This document shows, piece by piece, positions 41,389 through 53,096 of a stretch of 64,000 nucleotides of DNA (the stretch's first letter is position 1; each line of letters opens with the position of its first letter). The DNA comes from JAHEEL01 sp963836085. Lineage in GTDB: Bacteria; Actinomycetota; Acidimicrobiia; Spongiisociales; UBA5794. The stretch is taken from contig CAWIHT010000015.1 in assembly GCA_963836085.1 (NCBI GenBank), positions 124,001 through 188,000 on the forward strand, read 5' to 3'. Made by a program: the position numbers and the translations under genes. The notes under the pieces were generated by a model that did no database searches, had not been told where the DNA came from, and saw nothing but the letters and a program-made list of their open reading frames with translations.

Positions 41389-42402
41389 ATGCCAACCATG
41401 TACTACGAAGGGGACGCCGACCCGACGCTGATTGCCCAGCGCAAGGTCGCCGTGATCGGCTTTGGGAGCCAGGGCCACGCCCATGCCATGAATCTCAAGG
41501 ACTCGGGCGTCGACGTTGTCGTGGGCCTCAGGGAAGGGTCGAGCCGGGCCACCCGGGCGAGGGAAGCCGGCCTCGAAGTCGTCGATCCCGCAACGGCGGC
41601 CACATGGGCCGACGTGATCATGGTGCTCGTCCCCGACCAGATCCAGTCCGATCTCTACGACGAAGTCATCGCACCGAACCTCACCGCAGGAGACCTCCTG
41701 CTGTTCGCCCACGGCTTCAACATCCACTTCGGATACATCACGCCCCCAGCCGACGTCGATGTCGCCATGGTCGCCCCCAAAGGCCCCGGTCATCTCGTGC
41801 GCCGCCAGTATGTCGAGGGAAGCGGTGTGCCGGCGCTCGTCGCCGTTCACCAAGACGCTTCGGGCAGCGCCCACGCCCTCGCCCTGTCGTATGCCCACGC
41901 CATCGGCGGCACCCGCGCCGGAGTCATCGAGACGACCTTCAAGGACGAGACCGAGACCGACCTGTTCGGCGAGCAAGTCATCCTGTGCGGCGGCGTCGAC
42001 TCCATGATTCGCGCTGCATTCGAGACCCTCACCGAAGCCGGCTATCCCGAAGAGATGGCGTACTTCGAGGTCCTCCACGAACTCAAGCTGATCGTGGACC
42101 TGCTCTTCGAAGGCGGCATCGCGTGGATGCGACACTCCGTCTCCGACACGGCCGAATACGGCGACATCACGCGCGGCCCTCGCATCGTCACCGATGAGAC
42201 CAAGGCCGAAATGCGCACGATCCTCGATGAGATCCAGTCGGGCCAGTTCGCTCGGGAGTGGATGGACGAATACCGAGCCGGCGCTCCGAACCTTCTCGGG
42301 CAACGGGCAGCGGTCGCGGACCATCCCGTCGAGCAGGTCGGGCGCGACCTCAGGGCCATGATGCCGTTCCTGGTCGAGAAGACCCCGGCCGACGACGTAT
42401 GA
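41389..42402 (+). CDS. ilvC: Ketol-acid reductoisomerase
   Basis: 337 aa class I KARI, converting acetolactate to dihydroxyisovalerate with NADPH and magnesium. Rossmann motif GFGSQGHAHAMNLKDSG, a beta2-loop GLREGSSRATRAR whose Ser/Arg residues suggest NADPH preference, PKGPGHLVR, and metal-binding Asp/Glu residues in DLFGEQ and the C-terminal EMAYFEVLHELKLIVDLL. AGGAGG is 7 nt before the ATG. Ninth base after ilvN, so co-transcribed; an 88-nt spacer follows before leuA. Confidence 0.97.
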   Translation: MPTMYYEGDADPTLIAQRKVAVIGFGSQGHAHAMNLKDSGVDVVVGLREGSSRATRAREAGLEVVDPATAATWADVIMVLVPDQIQSDLYDEVIAPNLTAGDLLLFAHGFNIHFGYITPPADVDVAMVAPKGPGHLVRRQYVEGSGVPALVAVHQDASGSAHALALSYAHAIGGTRAGVIETTFKDETETDLFGEQVILCGGVDSMIRAAFETLTEAGYPEEMAYFEVLHELKLIVDLLFEGGIAWMRHSVSDTAEYGDITRGPRIVTDETKAEMRTILDEIQSGQFAREWMDEYRAGAPNLLGQRAAVADHPVEQVGRDLRAMMPFLVEKTPADDV

Positions 42403-42490
42403 CACCTGGAGTCGCCCGTCGCTGGTCGCCGATCGTCAGTTCGAAGACTCGTGGCATCACGCTGCCGCTCGAGGGAATCCGGAGTTTCAC

Positions 42491-44026
42491 ATGAACGATC
42501 GTCTCGTCATCTTCGACACGACGCTTCGCGACGGTGAGCAGGCTCCCGGAATCGCGCTGTCGCCCGACGACAAGGTCGCCATCGCTTCGCAACTCGCTCG
42601 GCTCAAGGTCGACGTCATCGAAGCCGGCTTCGCTGCTTCCTCGCCCGGTGACCATGAAGCCGTCCGCCGGATTGCGTCCGAGGTCCGCGGTCCTGTGATC
42701 GCATCTCTGGCCCGCACCGTGCCCAACGACATCGACCGAGCGGCCGACGCCCTGGCCGCGGCCGAGCGATACCGTATCCACGTCTTCACCTCGACCTCCC
42801 CGATCCACATGGAGCAGATGCTCCGCAAGACACCGGCCGAGGTCCTGGATTCGATCAGAGAGGGCGTCACTCGCGCCCGCGGCTACGTCGAGGATGTGGA
42901 GTTCTCACCCCAGGACGCAACACGCTCCGACCCGGACTTCGTGGTCGAGGCGTGCCGCATCGCCGTTGCCGCCGGAGCCACCACCATCAATATTCCCGAC
43001 ACCGTTGGGTATGCGATGCCCGCCGACTTCGTGGCGCTCATGGAGCGTATCTACGCCGATGTTCGCGACGGCAATGAAGACGTCATCATCTCAACCCATT
43101 GTCACGACGATTTGGGCCTCGCGGTGGCGAACTCGCTGTCGGCGATCCACGCCGGAGCCCGGCAGATCGAAGGGGCCATCAACGGCATCGGAGAACGCGC
43201 CGGCAACACGTCGACCGAAGAGATCATCATGGCGATCAAGACCCGGCAGGACTTCTTCAATGTAGAGATCCAGGCCGACACCACCGAGATCTTCGAGACA
43301 TCCCGGCTTGTCTCGCGATTGACGGGCTACCCCGTGCAGTTCAACAAGGCGGTGGTCGGCAGGAACGCCTTCGCCCACGAGTCGGGGATCCACCAGCACG
43401 GCGTGCTGAAGAACCGCGAGACGTACGAGATCATGGATCCGAGCGACGTCGGTCAAGAGTCCCAACTGGTACTCGGGAAGCATTCCGGTCGTGCCGCGTT
43501 CGCAGACGCCCTCACCAAACTCGGCGTCGAACTCGACGACGAAGCGTTCGGACGTGCGTTCGATCGCTTCAAGGAACTCGCCGATCGCAAGGGTGAGATC
43601 GGCGAGGCGGGACTGCGCGCGCTCATCGAGATCGAGACCGACCGATCGACCGACAAGGTCCAACTCATCGGCCTGCACCTCAGCGGCGGTGATCGAGAAA
43701 CACCGGTCGCAACGGTGCGGGTCATCCGGGGTGGCGAAGAGTTCGAGGTGACAGCTGAGGGCGACGGCATGGTGAACGCAGCGTTCATCGCTCTGCAGGA
43801 TGCCTTTGGCTTCCCGGCGATCCTCCTCGACTATCGCGTCAACCCATTCACCTCCGGGGCCGACGCGATGGCCGAGGTGAGCGTCATCATCCAGATCGGT
43901 CCACTCACGTATTCGGGTCGCGGTATCTCGACCGACGTCGTCGAGGGCTCGGCCCGGGCGTTTGTCGCGTCCCTCAACAAGGCGCTTGCCGACCGGAACG
44001 GCACCTCAGAACCGACTGGACCATGA
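42491..44026 (+). CDS. leuA: 2-isopropylmalate synthase
   Basis: 511 aa. Catalytic TIM barrel with FDTTLRDGEQAPGIALS, the metal-binding STHCHDDLGLAVANS, and GERAGNTSTEEI; then a linker and the C-terminal LeuA dimerisation/regulatory domain (about 390-500), which confers leucine feedback. Length is the bacterial type 1 form. ATG at 42491 follows CCGGAG. The 88-nt spacer before it contains short GTCGCC-type repeats but no leader peptide or attenuator that I can see. Overlaps leuB as ATGA. Confidence 0.95.
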   Translation: MNDRLVIFDTTLRDGEQAPGIALSPDDKVAIASQLARLKVDVIEAGFAASSPGDHEAVRRIASEVRGPVIASLARTVPNDIDRAADALAAAERYRIHVFTSTSPIHMEQMLRKTPAEVLDSIREGVTRARGYVEDVEFSPQDATRSDPDFVVEACRIAVAAGATTINIPDTVGYAMPADFVALMERIYADVRDGNEDVIISTHCHDDLGLAVANSLSAIHAGARQIEGAINGIGERAGNTSTEEIIMAIKTRQDFFNVEIQADTTEIFETSRLVSRLTGYPVQFNKAVVGRNAFAHESGIHQHGVLKNRETYEIMDPSDVGQESQLVLGKHSGRAAFADALTKLGVELDDEAFGRAFDRFKELADRKGEIGEAGLRALIEIETDRSTDKVQLIGLHLSGGDRETPVATVRVIRGGEEFEVTAEGDGMVNAAFIALQDAFGFPAILLDYRVNPFTSGADAMAEVSVIIQIGPLTYSGRGISTDVVEGSARAFVASLNKALADRNGTSEPTGP

Positions 44027-45075
44027 GTCACTTCGTTCTGCTCCCCGGCGATGGCATTGGCCCTGAGGTCGTTGCAGAGGGCCGCAAGGTCCTCGAAGCG
44101 GTTGCTGCACGATTCGGGCTCACGTTCACGTTCGAAGACCACCTCATCGGTGGCGCCGCAATCGATGCAGCCGGCGATCCGCTGCCGACCTCAACCGTTG
44201 AGGCGTGTCGTGGCGCCGACGCCGTCATCCTCGGCGCCGTGGGCGGTCCGAAGTGGGATGATCCGCTGGCCAAGACACGCCCCGAAGACGGACTGCTCGG
44301 CATCCGGGCCCAACTCGGTCTCTACGCGAACCTCCGGCCCATCCAGGTCCACTTCCCGACCGCATCTCCCCTGAGGGACGCGGCCGGTGTCGACATCATG
44401 TTCGTTCGCGAGCTAACCGGCGGCATCTACTTCGGACCGTCCTCCCTCTCCGATGACGGGACCGTGGCTCGCAACGAAATGGTCTACTCCGTCGCGGAGA
44501 TCGAGCGAGTCGTTCGGATGGCAGGAGAGGTGGCGCGCCTCAGGCGCGGCAAGGTCACGTCGGTCGACAAGGCAAACGTGCTCGAGGTCTCACGCCTCTG
44601 GCGCCGCACCGCAGAACGGGTCATCACCGAGGAGTTCCCGGATGTGGAGTTCGAGGTCGTGCTTGTCGACGCGATGGCAATGCATCTCCTGTCACGTCCG
44701 AGAGACTTCGATGTTGTGGTCACCGGGAATCTCTTCGGCGATATCCTCACCGACGAAGCCTCAATGCTGCCGGGATCACTCGGACTGCTCCCCTCCGCCT
44801 CCCTGGGAGACGGAACCCCCGGCCTGTATGAACCCGTCCACGGATCGGCGCCTGACATCGCGGGCGAGGGCCTCGCGAACCCGCTTGCGACGATCCTGGC
44901 GTGCGCCATGGCCTTGCGCTACTCGCTCGATCTTCCCGAGGCTGCAGCCGCCATCGACCAAGCCGTAGAGGACGTGCTCTCCGCCGGCCTCCGCACGGCA
45001 GACATCGCCGGTTCGGGGCCCACCGCCTCCACCAGCGAGATGGGGAACGCGGTGGCGCGAGCCCTCGCGATGTAG
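44023..45075 (+). CDS. leuB: 3-isopropylmalate dehydrogenase
   Basis: 350 aa NAD-dependent oxidative decarboxylase of leucine synthesis. LLPGDGIGPEV near the N-terminus, FVRELTGGIYFG, the nucleotide-binding site with Asp in NLFGDILTDEASML, and EPVHGSAPDIAGEGLANP. ATG overlaps the leuA stop (ATGA). Last gene of the ilvBNC-leuAB unit; leuC and leuD are not in this window. The 74-nt spacer after it has a tandem GAGCTAC repeat (45085-45100 region). Confidence 0.95.
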   Translation: MSHFVLLPGDGIGPEVVAEGRKVLEAVAARFGLTFTFEDHLIGGAAIDAAGDPLPTSTVEACRGADAVILGAVGGPKWDDPLAKTRPEDGLLGIRAQLGLYANLRPIQVHFPTASPLRDAAGVDIMFVRELTGGIYFGPSSLSDDGTVARNEMVYSVAEIERVVRMAGEVARLRRGKVTSVDKANVLEVSRLWRRTAERVITEEFPDVEFEVVLVDAMAMHLLSRPRDFDVVVTGNLFGDILTDEASMLPGSLGLLPSASLGDGTPGLYEPVHGSAPDIAGEGLANPLATILACAMALRYSLDLPEAAAAIDQAVEDVLSAGLRTADIAGSGPTASTSEMGNAVARALAM

Positions 45076-45149
45076 GAGAGCGGCGAGCTACGAGCTACGA
45101 GCACGCCTCATCGTCGACGGTTGTGGGAATCTGCCCTACCGTTTGGGGC

Positions 45150-46637
45150 GTGAGACGGTTCGCCAAGACGGTGGTTGGGTTCGTTGCCCTGTCGGTGCTC
45201 GCAGCATCATGCAGCGGCACCACCAGCGAGACTTCGACCACGACGACGTTCACCGCGTCTCCGGCCACGACGCCTCCGTCCGCCACCAAACCTTCCCCGT
45301 CGACGGTGGTCGAGTCCGGTGAGTACTCGGCCGGGTCGGCGGGGATTGGCGATTCCTACTACCCGTCCCTCGGGAACGGCGGCTACGACGTCAACTCCTA
45401 CGACCTCGACCTCGAGTTCAGCGCCGACGGCTCCGTCTCGTCGTCAATCACGATCGATGCGAGAGCGACCGAGAACCTCTCCTCCTTCAACCTCGACTTC
45501 GCGGGATGGGAGATCGAGCGTCTCACCGTCAACGGCGAATCGACGGCGTTCGAGCGGTCCGATGACGAGGTCGTCGTCGGACCGGTCGAGATTCCGGCCG
45601 GCGAGGAGTTCGCGGTCGCGATGGACTACCGGGGTGTCCCTGCGCCGACGGAATCGGACGCCATGCCGTTCCCCATCGGATGGTTCAGCGGCCCCTCCGG
45701 GGAACAGTTCGTCGTGGCCGAACCCGACGCCGCGCACTCCTGGTTCCCTGCGAACGACCATCCCCTCGACAAGGCGACCTTCACGTTTGCGCTGACCGTC
45801 CCGAGCGGCTTCACCGCGGCAGCCAACGGCGAACTGGTGGATGTCGTCGAGCAGGCAACCACGACGACGTATCTCTGGGCCATGACCGAACCGATGGCCC
45901 CCTATCTCGCAACGGTCGTCATCGGCGATGGCCTCGAGATCGTCGAGGATCCCACCTCATCGGCTGCGGCAGGAATCCCGATCAGGAACGTGCTCCCGCC
46001 CGACCTCACCGCACCGCAAATGACTGCGCTCGAGACCACAGGCGAGATGGTGCGGGTCCTCGAGGGGGCATTCGGCCCGTACCCGTTTGATCGCTACGGC
46101 ATCGCTGTTGTTGGCGGCTTCCCAGGAGCGCTCGAGAATCAGACGCTGTCGGTCTTCGGGCGGGCCATGGTCGACGCCCCATACTTCGAGTACGTGCTGG
46201 TCCACGAACTTGCTCATCAGTGGTTCGGCGACTCCGTCTCCGTGGGGCAGTGGAGCGACATCTGGTTGAACGAAGGATTCGCAACGTTCGCCGAACTCCT
46301 GTGGGTCGAGGACCGCTACGGGTCCGGCGCCTATCGCGAAGAAGTCGCCAATCGAATGGAGGCGGCTCGGATCGCCCAGTACGGCCCGCCCGGCACTCCA
46401 CCACCCGACGACCTCTTCAACAGCAGCGTCTACCAGCGCGGCGCATTCGTCCTCGTTGCCCTGCGGGATGAAGTCGGCGACGACCTCTTCTTCGAAACCG
46501 TGCGCACCTATGTGGACCGCTACACGAACGGCAACGTGACCACCGACGACTTCATCGCCGTGGCCGAGGAGATCGCCGGGCGCGACCTCACCCAGCTGTT
46601 CGATATCTGGCTCTACGGTGAACAGCTCCCCACATGA
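45150..46637 (+). CDS. Lipoprotein M1-family aminopeptidase
   Basis: 495 aa. Signal peptide with a probable lipobox cysteine at residue 21 (LAASC), a Ser/Thr/Pro-rich linker, an M1 N-terminal beta domain and the catalytic domain with H352-E-L-A-H356 and E375 (WLNEGFATF), the gluzincin HExxH-x18-E. The usual GAMEN exopeptidase motif is GALEN here, close to canonical. It stops after the catalytic domain, lacking the long C-terminal HEAT region of PepN. GTG at 45150 is 7 nt after TACCGT, a leaderless pattern; no promoter is obvious otherwise. Predicted to act on extracellular peptides. Confidence 0.87.
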   Translation: MRRFAKTVVGFVALSVLAASCSGTTSETSTTTTFTASPATTPPSATKPSPSTVVESGEYSAGSAGIGDSYYPSLGNGGYDVNSYDLDLEFSADGSVSSSITIDARATENLSSFNLDFAGWEIERLTVNGESTAFERSDDEVVVGPVEIPAGEEFAVAMDYRGVPAPTESDAMPFPIGWFSGPSGEQFVVAEPDAAHSWFPANDHPLDKATFTFALTVPSGFTAAANGELVDVVEQATTTTYLWAMTEPMAPYLATVVIGDGLEIVEDPTSSAAAGIPIRNVLPPDLTAPQMTALETTGEMVRVLEGAFGPYPFDRYGIAVVGGFPGALENQTLSVFGRAMVDAPYFEYVLVHELAHQWFGDSVSVGQWSDIWLNEGFATFAELLWVEDRYGSGAYREEVANRMEAARIAQYGPPGTPPPDDLFNSSVYQRGAFVLVALRDEVGDDLFFETVRTYVDRYTNGNVTTDDFIAVAEEIAGRDLTQLFDIWLYGEQLPT

Positions 46638-46653
46638 CGACTACCGTCGTCCC

Positions 46654-48068
<1,415 letters not shown>

Positions 48069-48072
<4 letters not shown>

Positions 48073-48920
48073 AGCAACCACCTCGGACGATGGCAGCGCT
48101 GATAACACCCTTCAGCGATCACGGAACCATCGACGGACACGCACATCGGCACAACCTCAGCCGGCTTGCCGAATGGGGGCTGAACGGCTTCCTCATTGGC
48201 GGTTCGACCGGACAGGGCCCCTATCTCGAGCCTGGAGATCGGGCGACGCTGACCTCCGTCGCTCGGGGCGAACTCGGTCCCGATGTGTTCCTCTTGACCG
48301 GGGTATCCGCACAGTCCGTCCGCCAGGCACTGGCTCAGATCAGCGAAGCAGTCGATGCCGATGCGGTACTGGTCACGACACCGACCATGCTGCTCCGGAA
48401 GGATGCCGACCTCGTCGAGTCCTTCTACCTCTCGGTCGCGGACCAGTCGCCCCTTCCGGTCTTCTGCTACACCGTGCCTCCGGTCACCGGCTACGAGTTC
48501 CCGGTCGCGTCCGCTGTCGCCGTTGCCGCGCACCCGAACATCGTCGGCATGAAGGACTCCGGGGGTGACGTCGAACGCGTTCGTCCCATCCTCGACGGTG
48601 TTGATGACGACTACTTCCTCTATATCGGGGCGTCCCGCATCCTCAATGAGGCAACGCAACGCGGCGCCTACGGAGCGATCACAGCATCGGCGAACTACGC
48701 ACCGGACCTCGTCATGGCGGCGCGAGAGGGCGCCGACGAACAGGATGCCCTCAGTGCGATCGCATCGAACGTCGAGTGGCACGGTCTGGCCGGCACGTAT
48801 GCGGCCGCCGAGATGGTTGGACTCAAACCAGGGTCGATGCGGGCGCCGCTCGCCGAGATGCGCGCCGAGGACCGCGACGAGATGCGCGCGGTGTGCTGTC
48901 CAACGCCTCCGGGCCAGTAG
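48069..48920 (+). CDS. DapA-family aldolase/lyase (N-acetylneuraminate lyase superfamily)
   Basis: 283 aa TIM-barrel Schiff-base aldolase: AALITPFSDHG opening, GGSTGQGPYLEP (the GxxGE variant), FCYTVPP supplying the tyrosine, and the Schiff-base lysine in GMKDSGGD. Because it overlaps gnd (ATGA) it probably acts on a sugar acid such as 2-keto-3-deoxygluconate; the role of dihydrodipicolinate synthase in lysine biosynthesis is possible but less supported. Substrate is inferred from context only. Confidence 0.75.
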
Positions 48921-48952
48921 CCTCGCCTCGCACCAGAGCGAAGGAGTGCACC

Positions 48953-49780
48953 ATGTCGGGTCTCGCAGGAAAGACCATGTTCCTCTCTGGCGGCAGCCGG
49001 GGCATCGGTCTCGCGATCGCCAGACGCGCCGCAGCCGACGGTGCCAACGTCGCGCTGATCGCCAAGACCGCAGAGCCCCACCCCAGGCTTGATGGCACGA
49101 TCTACACGGCGGCAGAAGAGATCGAGGCTGCCGGAGGCAACGCCCTCCCGATCGTCGGCGACATTCGCCACGACGACCAGGTCGCGGCAGCCGTCGCCCG
49201 TACCGTCGAGGCATACGGTGGCATCGACATCTGCGTGAACAACGCATCGGCCATCAACCTGTCGGGCACCGAGTACCTTCCGATGAAGTCCTATGACCTG
49301 ATGCAGGACATCAACACTCGCGGCACCTATGTCGTGTCGAGAGCGTGCATCCCGCATCTGAAGCGATCTGAGAACCCGCACATCCTCACGCTGAGCCCGC
49401 CGCTCAATCTCGCCCAGCACTGGTTCCAGAACCACGTTGCATACACGATCGCAAAGTACGGCATGTCGATGTGCACGCTCGGCATGTCGGCCGAGTTTGC
49501 CGGCGACGGTATCGCCGTCAACAGCCTCTGGCCTCGGACGATCATCGCGACCGCGGCCGTCCAGAACCTCCTTGGGGGTGACGCTGCCATGCAACAATCG
49601 CGCAAGCCTGAGATCCTGGCCGACGCCGCGTATGAGATCTTCAACCGCACGAGTCGAGAAGCTACCGGCAACTTCTACATCGACGACGAGGTCCTCGCCG
49701 AGGCCGGCGTCACCGACTTGTCCGGCTACGCCTACGTACCGGATGCCGAACTCCAGCGCGATATCTTCCTCGACGAATAG
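48953..49780 (+). CDS. Short-chain dehydrogenase, HSDL2-like
   Basis: 275 aa. NADP motif GGSRGIGLAIA at 13-23, NNASAINLSGTE, catalytic residues Ser in LSPPLN and Tyr-Lys in AYTIAKYGMS; the HWFQNHVAYT stretch is typical of the hydroxysteroid-dehydrogenase-like-2 group. No SCP2 domain at the C-terminus. AAGGAG precedes the ATG at 48953. Substrate unknown, perhaps an acyl or steroid-like alcohol. Confidence 0.85.
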   Translation: MSGLAGKTMFLSGGSRGIGLAIARRAAADGANVALIAKTAEPHPRLDGTIYTAAEEIEAAGGNALPIVGDIRHDDQVAAAVARTVEAYGGIDICVNNASAINLSGTEYLPMKSYDLMQDINTRGTYVVSRACIPHLKRSENPHILTLSPPLNLAQHWFQNHVAYTIAKYGMSMCTLGMSAEFAGDGIAVNSLWPRTIIATAAVQNLLGGDAAMQQSRKPEILADAAYEIFNRTSREATGNFYIDDEVLAEAGVTDLSGYAYVPDAELQRDIFLDE

Positions 49781-49783
49781 CCC

Positions 49784-50547
49784 GTGCTCCGAGGAGTCCC
49801 AACGTGTCGGAGAAGATCTTGACGCCATCTTCGACGAGGATCTCGAGGCATCGGTGGTCGAGATCCATCGGACGATCGAACGACTCTCCGCCGAGCACGC
49901 ACGGCGTATCGCCGAGGTCGACCGTCGCGAGCTTCATCGGACGCTGAGGCATCCCTCCACGGCTTCGTGGCTCGCCGACCGCTGCCGACTCTCCTGGAGC
50001 CAGGAGCGCGGTCTGGTTGCGACGGCGAGCGCCCTCTCCGAGATTCCACTCACAGCAGTCTGCTACGCCAATGGCGACATCGACACCGGCCGGGTCCGGT
50101 ATCTCGTTGCGGCTCACCAAGCGCACCCCGAGGCCTACACGGTGAAGAGGGAATCCTCCTCGATGTCGCCCGCACGCTCACGCCGCGCGAACTCCGCCGC
50201 GCGATCGAGGAGTGGCGGCAGAATCTCGACTACGCAGCGGCGACTCGCGTGCGATGCCATCATCACACGGATCGTGACCGGACCTGGCTCCCGGCCGCTC
50301 GACGTCGGCCGGGCGACCCGTTCCATCCCGTCCGCCATTCGGAGGGCCCTCGTCGCTCGGGACCGCGGATGCCGATGGAAGGGCTGCGACCGTCCCTCCA
50401 GGTGGTCGAACGCCCATCACGTCGTCCACAGGGACGACGGCGAGGTCACGGCGATCTACAACCTGATCCTCCTCTGTCGCTACCACCTTCGCTGGGTTCA
50501 CGAACGACTGGATCGAGGGCCACCGCACCGCGACCTGGCGGAGCTCA

Positions 50548-50555
<8 letters not shown>
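49784..50555 (+). pseudogene. Decayed DUF222/HNH endonuclease gene
   Basis: Three frames must be joined to recover the family. Around 49812-50145 one frame gives the DUF222 start (DLDAIFDEDLEASVVEIHRTIERL, TASWLADRC). It then passes by a one-base shift into EEGILLDVARTLTPRELRRAIEEWRQNLD (to about 50230), and returns to the first frame for the C-terminal HNH (RRLACDAIITRIVTG, GCDRPSRWSNAHHVVH). The 100 or more residues normally between are missing, so there is also an internal deletion. The only well-placed GTG (49804, after GAGGAG) lies in yet another frame. Convergent with and overlapping the next gene by 8 nt. Confidence 0.75.
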
Positions 50556-51543
<988 letters not shown>

Positions 51544-51666
51544 GATCCCTCCTCTCATCGACCATGCCACCGATTCCCGGATGGCGCAAGAACTCTGATG
51601 CTCGATTATCGATTACGGGTCACTTCGAATTCTCATCTCCGAGAAAATCAAGTAGCGTCCGGCCGG

Positions 51667-52803
51667 ATGCGACTAGGAATCCCACTCGAAAGAACCGCCC
51701 ACGAACGCCGTGTCGCCGCCGTCCCAGCCTCCGTGAAGGTCTTCACGGGATGGGGATGGGACGTGCGCGTCGAGTCCGGCGCCGGAGACGCCGCCGGATT
51801 CACCGATACCGCATTCGAAGAGGCAGGAGCAACGATCGTCGCCGACACCGCGGCGGCCCACGACGCCGACCTGGTTCTCCGGGTTGACCGTCCAACGTTC
51901 GACGAGATCGCCCTCGTCCCAGAAGGTGCCGTGCTCGCCTGCTTCCTCGACCCATTCGTCGCGACCGACGTCGTTCAGGCACTCGCCGACCGGAACATCA
52001 CGGCACTCGCCGTCGAAGCCGTCCCGAGGACCACGCTCGCCCAGGCCATGGACGCCCTCTCGTCCCAGGCGAACGTCGCCGGCTACGCCGCCGTCATGCT
52101 CGCCGCCGCCGAGTCACCCAAGTTCCCCTCGATGCTCGTCACCGCAGCGGGAACGATCCCCCCGGCCCGTTCGCTCGTCCTCGGTGTCGGCGTCGCCGGG
52201 CTCCAGGCGATCGCAACCTTCCGCAGGCTCGGAGCGATCGTTCACGCCTACGACATTCGACCCGAGACCAAAGAACAGGTCGAGAGTCTCGGAGCAAAGT
52301 TCGTCGAGGCCCCGACCCAAGCGATGGACGAGGGCGGATATGCCAAGGAAGTCGACGCTGAGACGGCGGCGAAGCAGCAAGAGGTGCTCGCCGAGTTCGT
52401 CGCCAAGTCGGACCTCGTCGTCACAACAGCGCAGATCCCCGGTCGCCCGGCACCGCGCCTCATCAACGCCGACGTCGTCGCATCGATGCATCCGGGATCC
52501 GTCATCGTCGACATGGCGGCATCCTCCGGCGGCAACGTCGAGGGCTCGCTGCCAGGAGAAGCCGTAGACGTCAACGGCGTCACAATCCTTGGCCCCATCG
52601 ATCTTCCGAGTCGCGTGGCGACGGACGCAAGTCGCATGTACGCGCGCAACCTGCAAGAACTCGTCGGTCGCTGGCGCACCGATGACGGGATCACCGTCGA
52701 TCTCGAGGACGAAGTCGCAGGTCCGGCCACCATCACCTCCGGCGGCCAGATCATCAACCCCCGTACCCGATCAGCCATGGGCCTTGAAGAGGAGGCGACG
52801 TGA
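51667..52803 (+). CDS. pntAA: Proton-translocating NAD(P) transhydrogenase, alpha subunit part 1
   Basis: 378 aa soluble NAD(H)-binding domain I: RLGIPLERTAHERRVAAVPASV, the alanine-dehydrogenase-like N-terminal half, then the Rossmann part LVLGVGVAGLQAIATFRRLGA and AYDIRPETKEQVESLG. The membrane part of the alpha subunit is a separate gene here, giving a three-subunit enzyme. Start at ATG 51667 has TAGCGT 8 nt upstream and no Shine-Dalgarno, so leaderless. Couples hydride transfer between NADH and NADP to the proton gradient. Confidence 0.92.
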   Translation: MRLGIPLERTAHERRVAAVPASVKVFTGWGWDVRVESGAGDAAGFTDTAFEEAGATIVADTAAAHDADLVLRVDRPTFDEIALVPEGAVLACFLDPFVATDVVQALADRNITALAVEAVPRTTLAQAMDALSSQANVAGYAAVMLAAAESPKFPSMLVTAAGTIPPARSLVLGVGVAGLQAIATFRRLGAIVHAYDIRPETKEQVESLGAKFVEAPTQAMDEGGYAKEVDAETAAKQQEVLAEFVAKSDLVVTTAQIPGRPAPRLINADVVASMHPGSVIVDMAASSGGNVEGSLPGEAVDVNGVTILGPIDLPSRVATDASRMYARNLQELVGRWRTDDGITVDLEDEVAGPATITSGGQIINPRTRSAMGLEEEAT

Positions 52804-53096
52804 GTCCCGAATTCATTCAGGGGATCGTCGTATTCGTCCTCGCCGCCTTCGTCGGCTTCGAGGTGATCTCGAAGGTTCCACCGACGCTGCACACTCCGCT
52901 CATGTCGGGAGCGAACGCCATCTCCGGCATCACGATCGTCGGAGCGATCATCGCGGCGGCGTTTGCGGACGGACCGTTCGCCATCATTCTCGGCATCCTG
53001 GCAATGGCCTTCGCCACCATCAACGTCGTCGGCGGCTTCCTGGTCACCGACCGAATGCTTGAGATGTTCAAGAAGAAGCCGGTGGTGAAGAAATGA
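52800..53096 (+). CDS. pntAB: NAD(P) transhydrogenase, alpha subunit part 2 (membrane)
   Basis: 98 aa with three membrane segments: FIQGIVVFVLAAFVGFEVI, SGITIVGAIIAAAF and FAIILGILAMAFATINVVGGFLVTDRML. The segment VPPTLHTPLMSGANAISG between the first two is diagnostic for the transhydrogenase alpha membrane part. GTG at 52800 overlaps the upstream stop, and the 3' end overlaps pntB (ATGA), so the three genes are translated together. Confidence 0.93.
   Translation: MSPEFIQGIVVFVLAAFVGFEVISKVPPTLHTPLMSGANAISGITIVGAIIAAAFADGPFAIILGILAMAFATINVVGGFLVTDRMLEMFKKKPVVKK

Noticed and set aside
42403..42490. Leucine leader/attenuator before leuA
   Set aside because: No short open frame with leucine codons and no terminator hairpin with a T-run were found in the 88-nt spacer.
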